Shown here: piece after piece, positions 28,287-47,394 of the stretch
Numbering within the stretch: the first letter of the stretch is position 1
Layout: each line of letters opens with the position of its first letter
DNA from: Neocallimastix lanati (nom. inval.)
Lineage: Eukaryota; Neocallimastigomycota; Neocallimastigomycetes; Neocallimastigales; Neocallimastigaceae
NCBI GenBank assembly: GCA_016946835.1
Contig: JACVTC010000051.1
Location: 461,501 to 525,500, forward strand
DNA: 64,000 nucleotides
Reading direction: 5' to 3'
Translations under genes and position numbers: made by a program
Notes under the pieces: model-generated
What the model was told of the DNA's origin: nothing
Databases searched by the model: none
What the model saw: the letters and a program-made list of their open reading frames with translations, nothing else

Positions 28287-30824
28287 CTAATAGAATGGAG
28301 AGATAGATCTTTTAGAGTAAGGTGATGGTGAAGGAATTCTACTATCTGTTGAGACTTTATTATGATTTGATGGAGTTGGTGTTTTTGATAATAATCTACT
28401 ATTATATCCACCATTTTTATAAGAAATTTTTGAACTTGAAGGAATATCAGATGAATATAATGTTTTACTGTATGTACTAGATAATTTTGATTTATTATCA
28501 CCTAAATGAGATACCATAGGAGTTGACATTTTTCTTTCAATAGAAGTAGGTATTCCACTTCCAAGTTTTGATAGACTTGAAGATGATGCTGAACTTTTAA
28601 ATTTAGTATATACTTTTGAAGAAGAACTTGTTGAGGAAGCTGTACTTTCAGCGTAATGATTTCCTAAACGACTACTTGGCGTTTTTCTACCAGATGAATA
28701 CTTTGAAGAACTTGTTGATGTTGTTGACTGCATTGAAGGTGATTTACTTCTTTGAGTTGTCATTTTATTTAAATAACTCTTTAATTGAGGTGTTTGTTCT
28801 AGTGAATTCTTTCTTGAAAACGAACTAGATGGTTTATAAGTAGATGATGAAGATATACTAGATACTGAATTTATTGAATTAGAGTGACTTAACGTTTGTG
28901 GAGTTTTATTATTTATTAAATCTTTTATTGAATAAGTTAGAGAAACAGGATCATGAGCACGACTTTCAAAATTTTTTGAATAAGGTGTGGGTGATATCGG
29001 AGTAGAATATCCTACTCTTGGAGATGCTATATGAGAAATTTGTTTATTATATAAGGAGGAAGATGAATATTTTCCAATAGTTGGAGATGAAGGTCTACGT
29101 AAATTAGTTGGCTTTAATTTTGGAGAAGTTTGTATAAATGAAGTACTAGGCTTTAATTTTGGAGAAGATTGTATAAATGAAGTACTAGGCTTTAATTTTG
29201 GAGAAGTTTGTGTAAATGAAGTACTAGGCTTTAATTTTGGAGAGGTTTGTATGAATGAACTACTAGGTTTTAAACCTGGTGATGATGGTATGAAGGATGT
29301 TTTACGTTTGAGACTTGGTGAGGAAGGTGTATATATATTATTTGGCTTAAGGATTGGTGATCTTGGTGAGGTAGAATAATATCCCAATGAACTTTTTGAA
29401 TGACCGTAATTTGAAAATGATTGATTTATAAAATAATCTGGTGGTTGAAAATCAGAATGCAATGATGAATTAGATTCAGTTTCAATATCTGAATTATAGG
29501 TAGGTTGACTTTCAAAGTTTGGATGATCCATTAAATTTGTTAAAATATTTCCATTTGATGGGGCCGACGGTGCTGGTGGTTTTCTTGGATAATCTTCAAA
29601 ATCTTCACTATATCTATTTCCCAATTGTGCTGATGGTAATGAAAAGGTTGATGATGTAGAAATGAAACTACTTTCATTAGTATTATAAAAACTATCACCA
29701 TAAAATGATGAATCTGCACCTCCCGAATTAAAATAGTTATATGTTTTTTTTAATGAACCGGAATGACTATAATCACTATGATCAAACGAATTCTTTCTAT
29801 CATTCATTCTTATTGAAGAAATATGGTCATCCTTTTCATCATCACTTCCAGTATCAGCATAATAATAATAGCTTCTCCTTTCAATTTTCTTTTTATTTTT
29901 ATATGATTCATCTTTTTTATTATTGTCATGATTTTTATTTTCTTCCAATTTCGGTGTTTTTAAATTTAATTCTTTTTCAGAAGTCAATAACTCTTTTCTT
30001 GGTTTCAAATTTTCGAGTGTTCTTTTTGCTTCTTCCACTTTCGCTAAAAATCTTTTTTGAGCTAATTCACTTTTTTTTAATAAATCAGATTTTAAGTTGG
30101 TATTGAACTCTAATTGTTTATTTTCTTTTTGCTCAAAATTTTGTTTTTCATTTAATTTATTAACTTCCAAATTATCTACCTTTACTATTTCTGTATTTTT
30201 TTCAACCTCATTTAAGCCTTCAATTTTATTTTTGTTTGATGAATTTATTATAGTCAAATTACTATCACTGTCATTATCCTCTATATTTATTGTTTCATTA
30301 TTTCCAAGTTTATTTGAATCAATTAAATTTATTTCAGTATTTGGACTATCACATTGGTGTAATTCTGGACTTGCATTATTTTTTGTTAATAATTCTTCAA
30401 CTTCAGTATCCTCAAAATCATCTTGACTTACCAATTTAAAATGTCCCATAAATCTACTATCTAAATTTGAAATATCCATATCATCATCGAATAAAGAATT
30501 TGAATTATTTAACATGTAATTTTCATCAAATAAATTTAAACTATCAGTCTTTCTTTTATTACTATTTATATCATCCAAATTAACACTATTATTATCAGTT
30601 GGAATATCACCAGCTTTGTCATCATCTGTGGCTAACCATTCTAAAATACTATCTCTTGAAGCATCACCTTTAGTTTTAACATTTCTTCTAAAAGTATCTG
30701 TTCTACTAAATGATTCTGAAGTATATAACCATTCATCATCAAGAAGGTCATTATCTTCTAATGTTAATGTAGTTGAATTTCTTTGAGAATTTGAATTGTT
30801 AGTAAAATTGTTATTTAAATTCAT
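28287..30824 (-). CDS. Ser-rich, intrinsically disordered protein with SxIP motifs and a 13-residue repeat
   Basis: Intronless, 845 aa. The acidic N-terminal half includes an LDDEWLYTSESFSRT patch and a Glu/Lys-rich segment (about 200-320) that may be helical. The C-terminal half is basic and rich in Ser, Pro and Lys. Between about residues 500 and 570 the unit SFIQTSPKLKPST is repeated about four times (39-bp units, + strand 29110-29270), followed by degenerate copies. Four SxIP motifs (SFIP, SGIP, SDIP, SRIP) sit in Ser/Lys-rich context; such motifs recruit microtubule plus-end proteins through EB1. No folded domain is recognised. A role as a plus-end-tracking or cytoskeletal adaptor is inference from motifs only, since SxIP also occurs by chance in Ser/Pro-rich sequence. 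Confidence 0.7.
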   Translation of the reverse strand: MNLNNNFTNNSNSQRNSTTLTLEDNDLLDDEWLYTSESFSRTDTFRRNVKTKGDASRDSILEWLATDDDKAGDIPTDNNSVNLDDINSNKRKTDSLNLFDENYMLNNSNSLFDDDMDISNLDSRFMGHFKLVSQDDFEDTEVEELLTKNNASPELHQCDSPNTEINLIDSNKLGNNETINIEDNDSDSNLTIINSSNKNKIEGLNEVEKNTEIVKVDNLEVNKLNEKQNFEQKENKQLEFNTNLKSDLLKKSELAQKRFLAKVEEAKRTLENLKPRKELLTSEKELNLKTPKLEENKNHDNNKKDESYKNKKKIERRSYYYYADTGSDDEKDDHISSIRMNDRKNSFDHSDYSHSGSLKKTYNYFNSGGADSSFYGDSFYNTNESSFISTSSTFSLPSAQLGNRYSEDFEDYPRKPPAPSAPSNGNILTNLMDHPNFESQPTYNSDIETESNSSLHSDFQPPDYFINQSFSNYGHSKSSLGYYSTSPRSPILKPNNIYTPSSPSLKRKTSFIPSSPGLKPSSSFIQTSPKLKPSTSFTQTSPKLKPSTSFIQSSPKLKPSTSFIQTSPKLKPTNLRRPSSPTIGKYSSSSLYNKQISHIASPRVGYSTPISPTPYSKNFESRAHDPVSLTYSIKDLINNKTPQTLSHSNSINSVSSISSSSTYKPSSSFSRKNSLEQTPQLKSYLNKMTTQRSKSPSMQSTTSTSSSKYSSGRKTPSSRLGNHYAESTASSTSSSSKVYTKFKSSASSSSLSKLGSGIPTSIERKMSTPMVSHLGDNKSKLSSTYSKTLYSSDIPSSSKISYKNGGYNSRLLSKTPTPSNHNKVSTDSRIPSPSPYSKRSISPFY
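29105..29335 (-). repeat. 39-bp coding tandem repeat (13 aa)
   Basis: Four good copies of SFIQTSPKLKPST, differing only at the Ile/Thr and Thr/Ser positions, plus two degenerate copies (SFIPSSPGLKPSS and similar). The Ser-Pro dipeptide in each unit is a possible proline-directed phosphorylation site. Confidence 0.85.
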
Positions 30825-32765
<1,941 letters not shown>

Positions 32766-34186
32766 TTATTTCTTTTGTTCAGCACTTATTACACTTAAAC
32801 ATTTCCATTCATTATTATATGAAGCTAAAATATTTATATATTAATTTAATTTAAATTGATATATTAGTTTATGAAAAAAAATAATTATTAATTGAATAAT
32901 TAATTAAAATATAACTAACCTTTCCAGAGTCTAATTTTTCCATCATCACCACTGGACGATAAAATAGTACCAGTAACATTCCATTCAACTCTCCATACCT
33001 TATTTATAATTGTAAAAAATGGATAAATAATTATTTTTTTTTTATTCTTTTTAGTTATATTTGTTTGCTTGTATCTTTTTTATAGTTAATAATTATTTAT
33101 TTATATTATTTTATTTAATTAATTTATTTATTATTATGTTAATATTATTTTTATTTTTACTTCTGAACCATGATCTTTAAATTCTTCGATAAGCTCAACT
33201 TTATATTTATTGTCCCCTTTAATCACATTTGTATTTATCATATTTTTGTTTTTAACCGATTCATTTAAAAATTTAAATATTCTAACTCTTCCATCTTTAC
33301 ACGCTGTAGCAATTAATTGATAACTTCTGCCAACATTTGGTGCCCAAGCAACATCATGTACTATATCTTGATGACCATTTAAAACTTCGCATATTTGCCA
33401 TTTATTATGTTGATCCAATCTATATATCTAGTTTTGATAAATTAATATTATTTATTGGCTTATATCCTTAATTTTAATTTAATATATTAATATATTAAAG
33501 TATTACTCTTGCTGTATTATCCTTTCCACATCCTACCACAATCATTGGAGGATGAAAACGTGATGTACTCCATGATAAACAATAATGACCATCTGATTCT
33601 CTACCAGCTGATGTAACTTCAATTTCTTCCTATTTTATTTATTAATAATTTTAATACATATATACATAATATTAAATTGAATTTTATTTAATTAAAATAA
33701 ATTACAAGTAATGTCCAATGAATTAAATTCATAATATCCATAGCTTCATAAATTCTTAATTTTCCATCAGCTGATATTGTTGCCTAGTAAATAGTAAAAT
33801 AAAATATTAATTTTGTTTTGTTTTATTATATATGTGTATTTATTATGATAAAAATTATTTTAATATATTTTTTTTTTAATTATAAAGTGAATATAAATTT
33901 ACGAGTTTCAATCCTAAATAATTTGGAGCAAATTCAATATCTTGTACTGAGCCTTGACTTTCAACTATTTTTGCTTTTTCCACCCATCTTTTACCACCTT
34001 TAAAAAATTATTAATTTTTGCTTAAATATTTACAAATATTTTAGTAATAACAATATAATATATACCATATTCTTGCTCTTCCCATATTTTTACAGTTCTA
34101 TCAATTGAACAAGAGGCAAAAACTTGTCCAAATTCAGGATGAGCCCAACTAACTTTTAATATTGAACAATCATGAGCCTTAAATTT

Positions 34187-34238
<52 letters not shown>

Positions 34239-34613
34239 GTAAATTGTCAAAAATTAAATTATTTTATTTATTTATTATTATTATTTTATTATTTATTTTT
34301 TCATTTCATAATATATATTATCATCAGTTTTATTAATATTACGAATAATGAATATAAATTTTTATTTTCATTTTTATATACCTTCCATGATTCATTCATT
34401 ACCCATTGTCCTGTTTCTTCGTTAAGATCCCAAACTTTTATTCTTTGATCTGAGGAACATGTAACTAATCTTTATTTATAAATTAGAAAATATTCAATGA
34501 ATGAAATTTAAAATTTTAATAATATTTTACCTATTTCCATAATAATTATAAGAGAGATCATGTATCAAATCTTCATGATATGTATCTAATTGTTGTATTT
34601 GATTAGTCATCAT
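32766..34613 (-). CDS. SEH1: Nucleoporin SEH1 (WD40 protein, 327 aa)
   Basis: Nine exons close exactly in frame: 34613-34531, 34469-34382, 34177-34066, 33997-33903, 33783-33706, 33629-33507, 33427-33161, 32998-32920, 32824-32766. The protein is one beta-propeller. Diagnostic Seh1 segments include [13 protein letters not shown] near the start, [65 protein letters not shown] and [20 protein letters not shown]. Length is close to the usual 320-360 aa. Seh1 serves the Y-complex of the nuclear pore and the SEA/GATOR2 complex that controls TORC1 at the vacuole or lysosome. Two in-frame ATGs are adjacent at the start and the upstream one is used. Intron 2 contains a T tract of about 40 nt (34190-34229). 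Confidence 0.93.
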
Positions 34614-34768
34614 TTTTTTTAATTATATTCCTTCTAATTTTTGATTAATTTTATTACTATATATGAGAATCAAATCGAAAAGTTTTTTTTTGCATGTATA
34701 CTTATAGTGATAATAAGGACAAAAAAAATTTAATAATTTCAAAATTTGAAATTTAATTTTTTATTTTT

Positions 34769-34819
<51 letters not shown>

Positions 34820-35600
34820 TTTATTTTATTTTTATTTATTATTATTATTATTATTATTTAAAACAAAATTATTTCTAAAATCATTAAAACCAAACCCATA
34901 AAAATAATTTTAATAAAACAAATTGATTATATAATATATTATAATCAATCAATAATTAATATTTATTTAATTATATATACTATAATTTATTATAAACACT
35001 AATTCTATATTGAATTTCTAATAATATTATCAGTTAAAATATTTACACTAAAACCACCATCATCAATAATAATAATAAGAATACTAATAATTATGAAAAT
35101 TAAAAAAAAAAAAAATAAAAATAAAAATAAAATAAAATTGCAATTAAATTATCAAAATATAAAAATAGATTATTATATTTATGAATAAATATAATAATTA
35201 TCATGGTATTAAACATTAAATAAAATGATAATAATAAGAGAAATTTCACAATTAATAAAAGTAATTAATGAAAATTAGAATCATAATTATACCATTTAAA
35301 AATGTATTATGATTAATTATAAATAGTTTAATAATGATCTAATAGTCATTTAAAATTAATTTCATTATAATAAAAATTATAATATAATTTAATGTAAATA
35401 ATCAATTTTATGACATTTCAAATTTAATTTACTTTATACGACAAATATTATATTATAAATTATTTTTTATGAATTACTTTTTTTATTATAAAATATTTTA
35501 TATAAAATATTTTTTATAAATTATTTATATAAATTATATCTATAAATTATATATATAATGTATTTTTTTTCATAATTACTCTTTTTTTTTTTCTATAAAA
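34614..35600. other. Intergenic A/T DNA
   Basis: Contains a T tract (34771-34817), ATT repeats (34837-34857) and A/T-rich filler. I see nothing gene-like. Confidence 0.6.
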
Positions 35601-36133
35601 CTAATAAGTATAATTATATCTTATTTTATTTTTTTCATGCTTTGGTTTATGAACAAAAATTATTACAGAAGCTACAAATGCTATAACACCTAATACACAT
35701 GATGAAATAACAAGAACTCGTTTATTTGTTGTTTTTTCTAATTTATTTTTGTATTAAACATATTTATTAAATTTTAAATGTTAATAATAATTTCATTTTT
35801 TAATAAACAAATATTTTAAATTAATTTTGACTTACTTGGAACTATATTTTCTGGAGCTATATAAAACACTCTTATATAAGTAGGCTCTATTGAAATAGTT
35901 TTAGAGTTATCTCTAAGAGTCGCAATTATAGGTGGTAATGAAGTTTCAGTCATTTGAGGAACTACTATGCCTTCATTTTCCAAGTTGTTATCAATTGAAG
36001 AAGTTTTATTAATTTCATTATTAATTTCATTACTTTTTTTATTTATTTTATTATTATTATTTGCTTCTTGTAAATTTGATGTTTTAAAAAATAAAACTAA
36101 AAACAATAAAAAGTATATAAAATTATATTTCAT
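35601..36133 (-). CDS. Small type I single-pass membrane protein, unknown function (144 aa)
   Basis: Exons 36133-35836 and 35737-35601 (phase 1; donor GTAAGT, acceptor TTAG) join in frame. The N-terminus is a clear signal peptide (MKYNFIYFLLFLVLFF). A lumenal or extracellular region follows, with an Asn/Lys-rich start (about 23-55) and a compact stretch (TSLPPIIATLRDNSKTI, YIRVFYIAP). Exon 2 adds a basic stop (TTNKR), one membrane span (VLVISSCVLGVIAFVASVII) and a short basic cytosolic tail. The start-transfer/stop-transfer layout and exact splice closure support a real gene. No family is recognised. The small size and single span would suit a cargo receptor or surface protein, but that is a guess. 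Confidence 0.7.
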
Positions 36134-37689
36134 TTTTTAAAATTTCAGTTTTTAAAATTTCATTTTTTTGTATCTTCTTTTTCTTAATATTTTTTTATAT
36201 TTATTGTATATGTTTTTTTAAACAATTTTTTTTTTTATTTTTATTTTTTCTTATATTGTTATTTTTTTTTAAAATTTTTACATCTAAATAATAATATAAA
36301 CTTTATTTTTAATAATTATTTAAATTAATAAAATTTATATAAATTATGGAAAATAAACCAAAGCATTTTAATATTCTTTAAATAAAGTTTGAACTTAAAT
36401 TACTATTATAATAATTGTGTAACATTATATTAATGAATTATTTCATTATTATCTTAATATAATATATTAAAGTAGTAATTACAAATATTAAATAAATTAT
36501 AAATGAAAGAACAAAAAAAAAAAATAATATATGACAATAATTATTAGGTTCTACAATATATTATAATATATATTATTGTATTAATTACATTCCATATATT
36601 AAATTCATAATAAAATTTAATTCTGAATAAATTTTATTCTTTATTTAAAAATATTAAATAGTATTGATAAAATGAAACAAAAAAAATTAAAAATAAAGAG
36701 TAAATTATAAAATATAATCATAATAAAAAAAAAAAAATAAATAAAAAATTAACTATTTCGTAGAGATTATCAACATCAATGAGATAATGAAATTAATATT
36801 ATATTTATTAATAAATTTATAAAGTTTAAATTAATACTTTTAGGAAAATATTTAATCATAAAAATTTCCGTGAGTTACTAAAATTTAAAAATTATCATGA
36901 AAAGAAGCTAAAAAATTTTTTATATATCAATAATGTAATATATAATAATATATTTTTATAGAATTCAGAAGGTAATTCTTATGTATCAATATTAATTAAA
37001 GAAATTGGAATCCCTACATAAATTAATTGTTACCATTGACATACTAAAAAAGACAAAAAAAAATTTTTTTTTATTGTTGTTGACCTTGGATAAATTAATT
37101 TTTAATTATAATCTAATAATAAAGCATTAAAATATCATTACTCTTTAATTATAAAGAATTTTTTTTTTGAAAAAAAAATAAAATAAAGTCTAGTAGCATA
37201 ATAAAAAAAGATGAAATAAATAAGTATATATAAAATAGAATTAATTGATATTTTATAATTAAAATTTATGATAAAAATTGAAATTTCGTAGAATGCAGTC
37301 TTTAAACTATCATTTTATAAATAAATACGAATAATATAATGATTTTATTGATATTTGATAAACAATTAAATATAATAATATATAAAATATAATATATAAA
37401 ATAATATATATATTCTATGATAAATTTATTATTAAAAATATGTGTAATACAAGGAAGAACATAGTATAAATAGTATAATTCTATTTGATGATTTTATTAG
37501 AGAATTTTATTATATATAGAGTTTAAAAAATTTTTGAATTTGTATTTCAAATGAAAAACCTCATTAATATATTAATATTCAAATATATAACAAAGATTAT
37601 GTATTATTTAATATATAGCATTATATTAAAAAAATATAAAAAAAAAAAGGGAAAAAAAATTTATAGCAAATTCAATTAAGGATTATTTT
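36134..37689. other. Intergenic A/T DNA
   Basis: Mostly A/T filler. A stretch at about 36960-37090 is slightly less biased and reads NSEGNSYVSILIKEIGIPT on the plus strand before a stop. It may be a relic of a mobile element, but I cannot assign it. Confidence 0.5.
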
Positions 37690-38560
37690 AAAATGTTAGT
37701 CTATGTGAAATATATGAAAAACTAGTTTCAAATATATTGAAACAACTTGTTATATAAATAATTAAAAGCCACAAACATCTTTAAAATAGATAGTGTGATG
37801 TCCACTAAACTCTCCCCGGATTCATCATTTATTGAACTACTAGGGCGAGATTCACCATTCGTAGAAATAGATGAAGATCCTGTATTATCATTATGCCTTA
37901 TCAGTACGACGTCGACGCTCTTGGATAAGTTTGGTATTTTACAATACCTATTAAATAATAGCTCAAAGGAACTACTTATGATAGGTATTGCACTTGTTAA
38001 GAATTCCGCCAAGCCCACAATTTTTGGAACAGGTGACTCAGATGAACCTTTGAAAAGTAGTTCATTTAATTGTCTCTGTTCCCCACTGTCGAAATGTAGC
38101 TCATTTAAAACTGAAGTCCTACCAAGAAGGAACAAGTATATATAATGATTAATATAATCTTCAAAATTAGAAATAGAGTCATAGGAAGAAAGAGGATTAA
38201 ACACTCTAATCTTCCTAAGGAATAAAACATAGAGATCATCGATGAAATTTAAAGAATTCCATCTAAGAGATGCAAGAGCATCGCATTTAAAAATCCAGTG
38301 TTCAAAAGATTGTTTACCTTCGCCACAACAGGGGCAAGACTTGGGACAATCTTCTGAAACTTTATCCATTCTAATAGCAATAGTAGTATTGTATTTATAA
38401 CCACAGTGTAAACGTATAATCCACGAAAACCCTAAGTTGAATTGGGGATATTTTAAGCTAAGCATAATTATAGCTTTATTGTTTGAGAACTTATTACAAT
38501 TGTAATTTTGACCTTTAATACCTTGAGATTTTGGACTAAAGCTTACAAGAAAAATAAAAC
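37690..38560 (-). mobile_element. 5'-truncated LINE copy, C-terminal part of ORF2
   Basis: The frame 38465-37728 (245 aa) is homologous, segment by segment, to the C-terminal half of the LINE at 9991-11648. Shared features are YPQFNLGFSWIIRLHCGYK; the Cys/His region CPKSCPCCGEG...FEHWIFKC; GEQRQLNELLFKGSS; VGLAEFLTSAIPI; and KSVDVVLIRH. The same frame stays open upstream to about 38590, then meets a TAG. Everything upstream of the thumb is missing, and I found no poly(A)/poly(T) tail or clear target duplication. Divergence from the other copy suggests a different subfamily. Confidence 0.8.
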
Positions 38561-38864
38561 TGAATCTAACACAATTTATCTATTGCTAGTTCTTAAATTG
38601 ATAGAGGTTATTTAAATGATAAAAATTCATTTTATATATATATAGACAAAAAAAAAGAAGTTTTTATGAAGATCGTTATATACTCGTTAACTATTGAAAA
38701 AATGCACTAAATATTATACAGAAGAAAATATTTCTATTTAATAATAAGAAAATCAGAATTTTAATATTATATCAAAATTTTATTTTATAATTAATATTTA
38801 TAAATAATTACATTAATTTTTGATAAAATATTTTTTTTTTTTTTTTTTTTTTAATAAGTTTTCT

Positions 38865-38897
<33 letters not shown>

Positions 38898-39138
38898 TCG
38901 AAAAACTATATTTAATAATGTTTAAAAATAAAAATTTCTATATTACTTCTTTTTATTATACTTCAGAATATACTTCAGAATAAAAAAAAAAAAATAGTAT
39001 TTAATATATCTTAAATTCTATATAAATTTTGATTTATATTTAATTTTGATTAATAATTAAGTAATACATTATTAATTATTATCATTTTAGTTTTATTTTT
39101 ATTTTATTTTATTTATTTATTTATATTTTTTAATTTTT
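38561..39138. other. Short intergenic A/T DNA
   Basis: Two T tracts (38830-38851, 38869-38886) and A/T filler. Nothing gene-like is seen. Confidence 0.6.
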
Positions 39139-41959
<2,821 letters not shown>

Positions 41960-42857
41960 TTATATAATTTTGTAATAGAAAGAAAAAAAATCTATAAAAT
42001 ATATATTTATATATCAAAAGAATTGAAATAAATAAAAAAAAAAAAAAAAAACTAGAATATTGAAATTTTAAAATATATAAAATATATATATATATATATT
42101 GAAAGTATTAAAATTATATATATTAGAATGAAAATTTATTTTTTATTGAATAAATTTTAAATAAATTTTAATTGATTTTTAAAATTATACATAAACGTTT
42201 GTGTGAAATATATATAATAAATTACTATTGATTCAATTTATGAATTTTTCTAATTATTATAAAATTTAATATTTATTTATTACTGAATAAAACAATTGAA
42301 CTTTTTGGTTTTATTTTCAATTTTTAAAAAAATGTTAATTAAATAATTTTATATTTAAAAAATTTCTATTTTTTATTATAATTAATATTTTTAAATTTCC
42401 GTATAAATTTATTTAAAAAATTTTTATTATAATATTTTTTTTAAAATACTTTTTTTTTTTTTCTTTTTCTTTTTTTTTTTTTTTTTTTTTTTCATTTGTA
42501 TTATAACCATTCCTATTTAAATGATTATACAAATATATAAAAACATTACTTTCTTTTTAAATTTTTCTTTTATTTATTAATATAATTTTCATCTAATTTT
42601 TTTATATATATTTTTTCATGTTTTTTTAAAAAAAATATATAAAAAATCGATGTTCTTTTTTTTTTTTTTTTTGATATTTACATTCAATATTGTATACTAA
42701 AAATTATACTTTCGTTGTTTAATATGAATTTCTTTGAATGATATAAAATTTACAAATGAACTACTTTTTTAACGTATTGTATATTAATAAAAAATTTATA
42801 AAAATAAAAAATAAAAAATAAATAAAAAAATTAGAATAAAAAAAAAATTAAAATAAA

Positions 42858-42890
<33 letters not shown>

Positions 42891-44184
42891 ATAGAAATAA
42901 AATAAAATAAAATTTCAAAATAATAAAAAATAAAATTTTATATTAATATATAATATCCAATATAATATTTTTCTAAAAATTAAAAAATAATAGTTAATAC
43001 TTTTTTTCAATAATTATTTTTAGATATTCAAAATATAATACTTTTTTTTTCGTTTTTTATTTTATTTTTTATTTTATTATTATTTTATAAATGTATTATA
43101 TCAATTACATCTATGAAATTCTATAATTATAAGATTAAAATTATAAAATAAAAATAGTTTTATAATAATAATTCGTCTATAATTTAATGTAATAAAAATT
43201 TTAATTTTTTTTTTTATAAAAAGAAATTTTCCCCATTTAGGATAAAAAAAAAATATCATTTATAATTCAAATCTTATAATTAAATGAACAAAAAAAAAAT
43301 AAAATAAAAAAAATAAAATAAAAAAATAAAATAAAATAAAAAAATAAAATAAAATATTAAAATTTTGAAAAATAAACTTTTTAATCTTAATAACTATATA
43401 TAAACAATTATTAATATAAATATATAATTAATTATTTAAAAATATGGTAAATATATTATATATATATCTCTATGAATAAATATATATTTTTTCTATTTAT
43501 TTTAAAGAATTATATTTATTATAAATATTTGAAAAGAATAATTAAATATATATATATTAAAAATAGTTGAATTAATTGATTTTAAATGATAATTATAAAA
43601 AAAATAATTAATAAAATTTATAATCCTCACATAATTTTATTTAAATAATTTTTTTGAAAAGGTTTATACATATAAATATAAATAATATTGATATATAAAC
43701 TTTTTCATAAACTTTTTTTTTTTTTTTATTTTATTTTTATTCAAAATAATTATTAAAAATTTAAAAAAAAAAAAAATATTACTCAAATTTAAAATAACAA
43801 AAAATAATGAAATTTTTTTAATTAGTATTATATTTACTTTTAAATATTATATAAAATGATAGAATAATTTTAATTATTTTTAAAGTTCTTTTTTTATAAA
43901 AGTCTTCTATTATTTTTATTTTGTTACTAAATTTTTTTTTTTTACTATTATTATATTATGATTATTATTATTATTATTAGTAATAGTAGTAGTAGTATTT
44001 AATTTTATTTTTATTTTTATTTTATTAATTTTAAGAATAAAAAATAAATTTAAATTAATATTTAAGAAAATATATTTATTATATTAATTTAAATATATGT
44101 TATTTTAAATAAAAACTATATGTTTCACTCAATAGATAATGCATTATTATTATTATCTTGCTAAATATTAAAGTTTTTACATAA

Positions 44185-44260
<76 letters not shown>

Positions 44261-44910
44261 ATTAATTATAAAATAATTAAAAAGAAAAACTTATAATAAT
44301 AAGAATAAGAATAAATACTTTAATATTTAATTATTATATAAATTTAAATTTTATTAATAACATTTCAATATATATTAAAATTTTTAATAATATTTTTCTT
44401 TCTTTTTTTTTTTTTTTTTTAAAAAAAATAATTATATGTGAAAAAATTTTTTTTAAAAAATGTAAATAATTATGCAAATTATAAAAAAAAAATATTTAAA
44501 GAAAAAAAATAAAAGCAACTTCAAAAAAAAAAAAAAATAATACAATATAGTATTGTTAATGAAATATGACAATATTATTCAATTATATTGTTATAAATCA
44601 AATTTTTTACTTAAAAAATTTTAGAATAACGATTATAAAAAGAAATTATATAACTAAATATCCTAATTAAAGCTTTTTTAATATATATATCTTTTTACTA
44701 TCATTATAATTCTTATTACAACAACATTATTTAATAAATAATAAATAATAAGCTATATAATAAATTTTTTCTTTAATTTATTTTTATTTATTTTTTATTA
44801 TTCATATTATTATTATGACTATCATTGTTATTATTATTATTTATGGATTATATTACATTGTTAATTTATGGTTTAAGAATTATATTTGATTTGATTTTTT
44901 TTTTTTTAAA

Positions 44911-44943
<33 letters not shown>

Positions 44944-45028
44944 ATAACAAATTTGTTAAAATTTAATATGCTATCAACAAATTATAATTAAAAATTGATA
45001 TATTTAAAATATAAAATAAATTTTAAAT
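41960..45028. other. Intergenic A/T DNA, ~3 kb
   Basis: Lies between the kinase promoter side and the 3' end of DCTN5. It holds poly(A) tracts (42861-42888, 44209-44257), T tracts (42466-42492), AAT/ATT runs and a (GT)n run at about 44925-44943. No gene is supported. Confidence 0.6.
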
Positions 45029-46070
45029 TTATTTATTTTCTACTTTTGGTATAAAACGTTCATAAAATTGTTTAGCTTTTTGTTCAAATATAATTTGTGA
45101 ACTTTCTGGTAATTCTGATATTAATCTCCCTTTTATATTATATATATACAAATTTATAATATTTATATGTTATAATACATTAGTAATATAATTGAAATTT
45201 TAATTATTATATCTTTAATTACCTGGATTACCACCATAAACTGAAAATGGTGGAATTACTGTATTTGGTGGTATTACTGTATTATCAAGTATTCTACAAT
45301 ATTCTTTTATAACTGAAAATCTTCCCTTAGAAGTTTTTAAATTATAATGAAATTATTACCAATTTATATTTTAAAAATTTTTTTATTATATTATTATTAT
45401 ACATACAATGACACAATCGTCTCCAATTAAAACATATTGACCAATTCTTGCTGCTTCTACAATTGTTCTTTTTCCAATATGAACATAATCACTAATTTTC
45501 ATAGGATAATAGCTAAATACACTGTTTTATTATTATTATTATTATAATATAAATATATTTTTACATAATTTATATTTATATATATTTATCAAATAACATA
45601 AATGAATAAAAATATATTTAAATACAATATATATTTAATAAAATAAATGAATAAAACCTTAAATTACCCTTTATATATTTTATATGGAGGTCTTATCATA
45701 GAATTTTCACTAAGAAGACAATATTTTCCTATACCAATAACAACAGCATATCCACTCCCTTTTCTTCTTAAATCACCTCTTATAATACAATTTTGCTGAA
45801 TAATGGTCTTTTTTTTTTAACAATTAATTATTTACATTTCGTTTGTAATTGTTTAAAACATTTATATTAAACATTGATTTTAGAAAAGATTCTTCATAAA
45901 ATTATAATCAAAATAAAAAATTAAACCTTTTAAATTTATATTCAATTTAAAAGTATTACTTTTCCTCCTAAAACGATATTTTGTGGAACACTAATAACAG
46001 ACTTTCTACTAATTTTATTACCACTATCCTAAATTATATATATATATTAAAGAATAGTATATATTATATA

Positions 46071-46110
<40 letters not shown>

Positions 46111-46351
46111 TTTGATTTCATAATAACTAAAATTTCTTTTTAAAATATACAATTCCTAAATTCGAATTCATCTTTCAAATCTATGAACTTTTATTATTAT
46201 ATTTTTGTTCTCTTATTTCTCTCTTTTTTATTTTATTTTATTTTTTTTTTTTTGAAATTTTTAATATAAAAAATTCCTGAAATTTGAATTTAATGACAAT
46301 TACAGTTTCAATATATTCAGATTTATCATAATAAATGATTTCTTCTTCCAT
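45029..46351 (-). CDS. DCTN5: Dynactin subunit 5 (p25), left-handed beta-helix protein (191 aa)
   Basis: Six exons close in frame (576 nt): 46351-46304, 46028-45960, 45807-45668, 45521-45407, 45325-45223, 45129-45029. The sequence follows p25 from end to end: [48 protein letters not shown], hexapeptide-type repeats ([28 protein letters not shown]), [20 protein letters not shown] and a final helix. Length is near the usual ~180-190 aa. p25 forms part of the dynactin pointed-end complex with p62, p27 and Arp11, which helps dynein bind endosomal cargo in filamentous fungi and animals. The T tract inside intron 1 sits on an A/T repeat background and does not disturb the model. Confidence 0.93.

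Positions 46352-47394
<1,043 letters not shown>

Noticed and set aside
36960-37090. Possible short gene or zinc-finger relic
   Set aside because: Only ~19 residues are open before stops, with no recognisable motif and no usable splice context.
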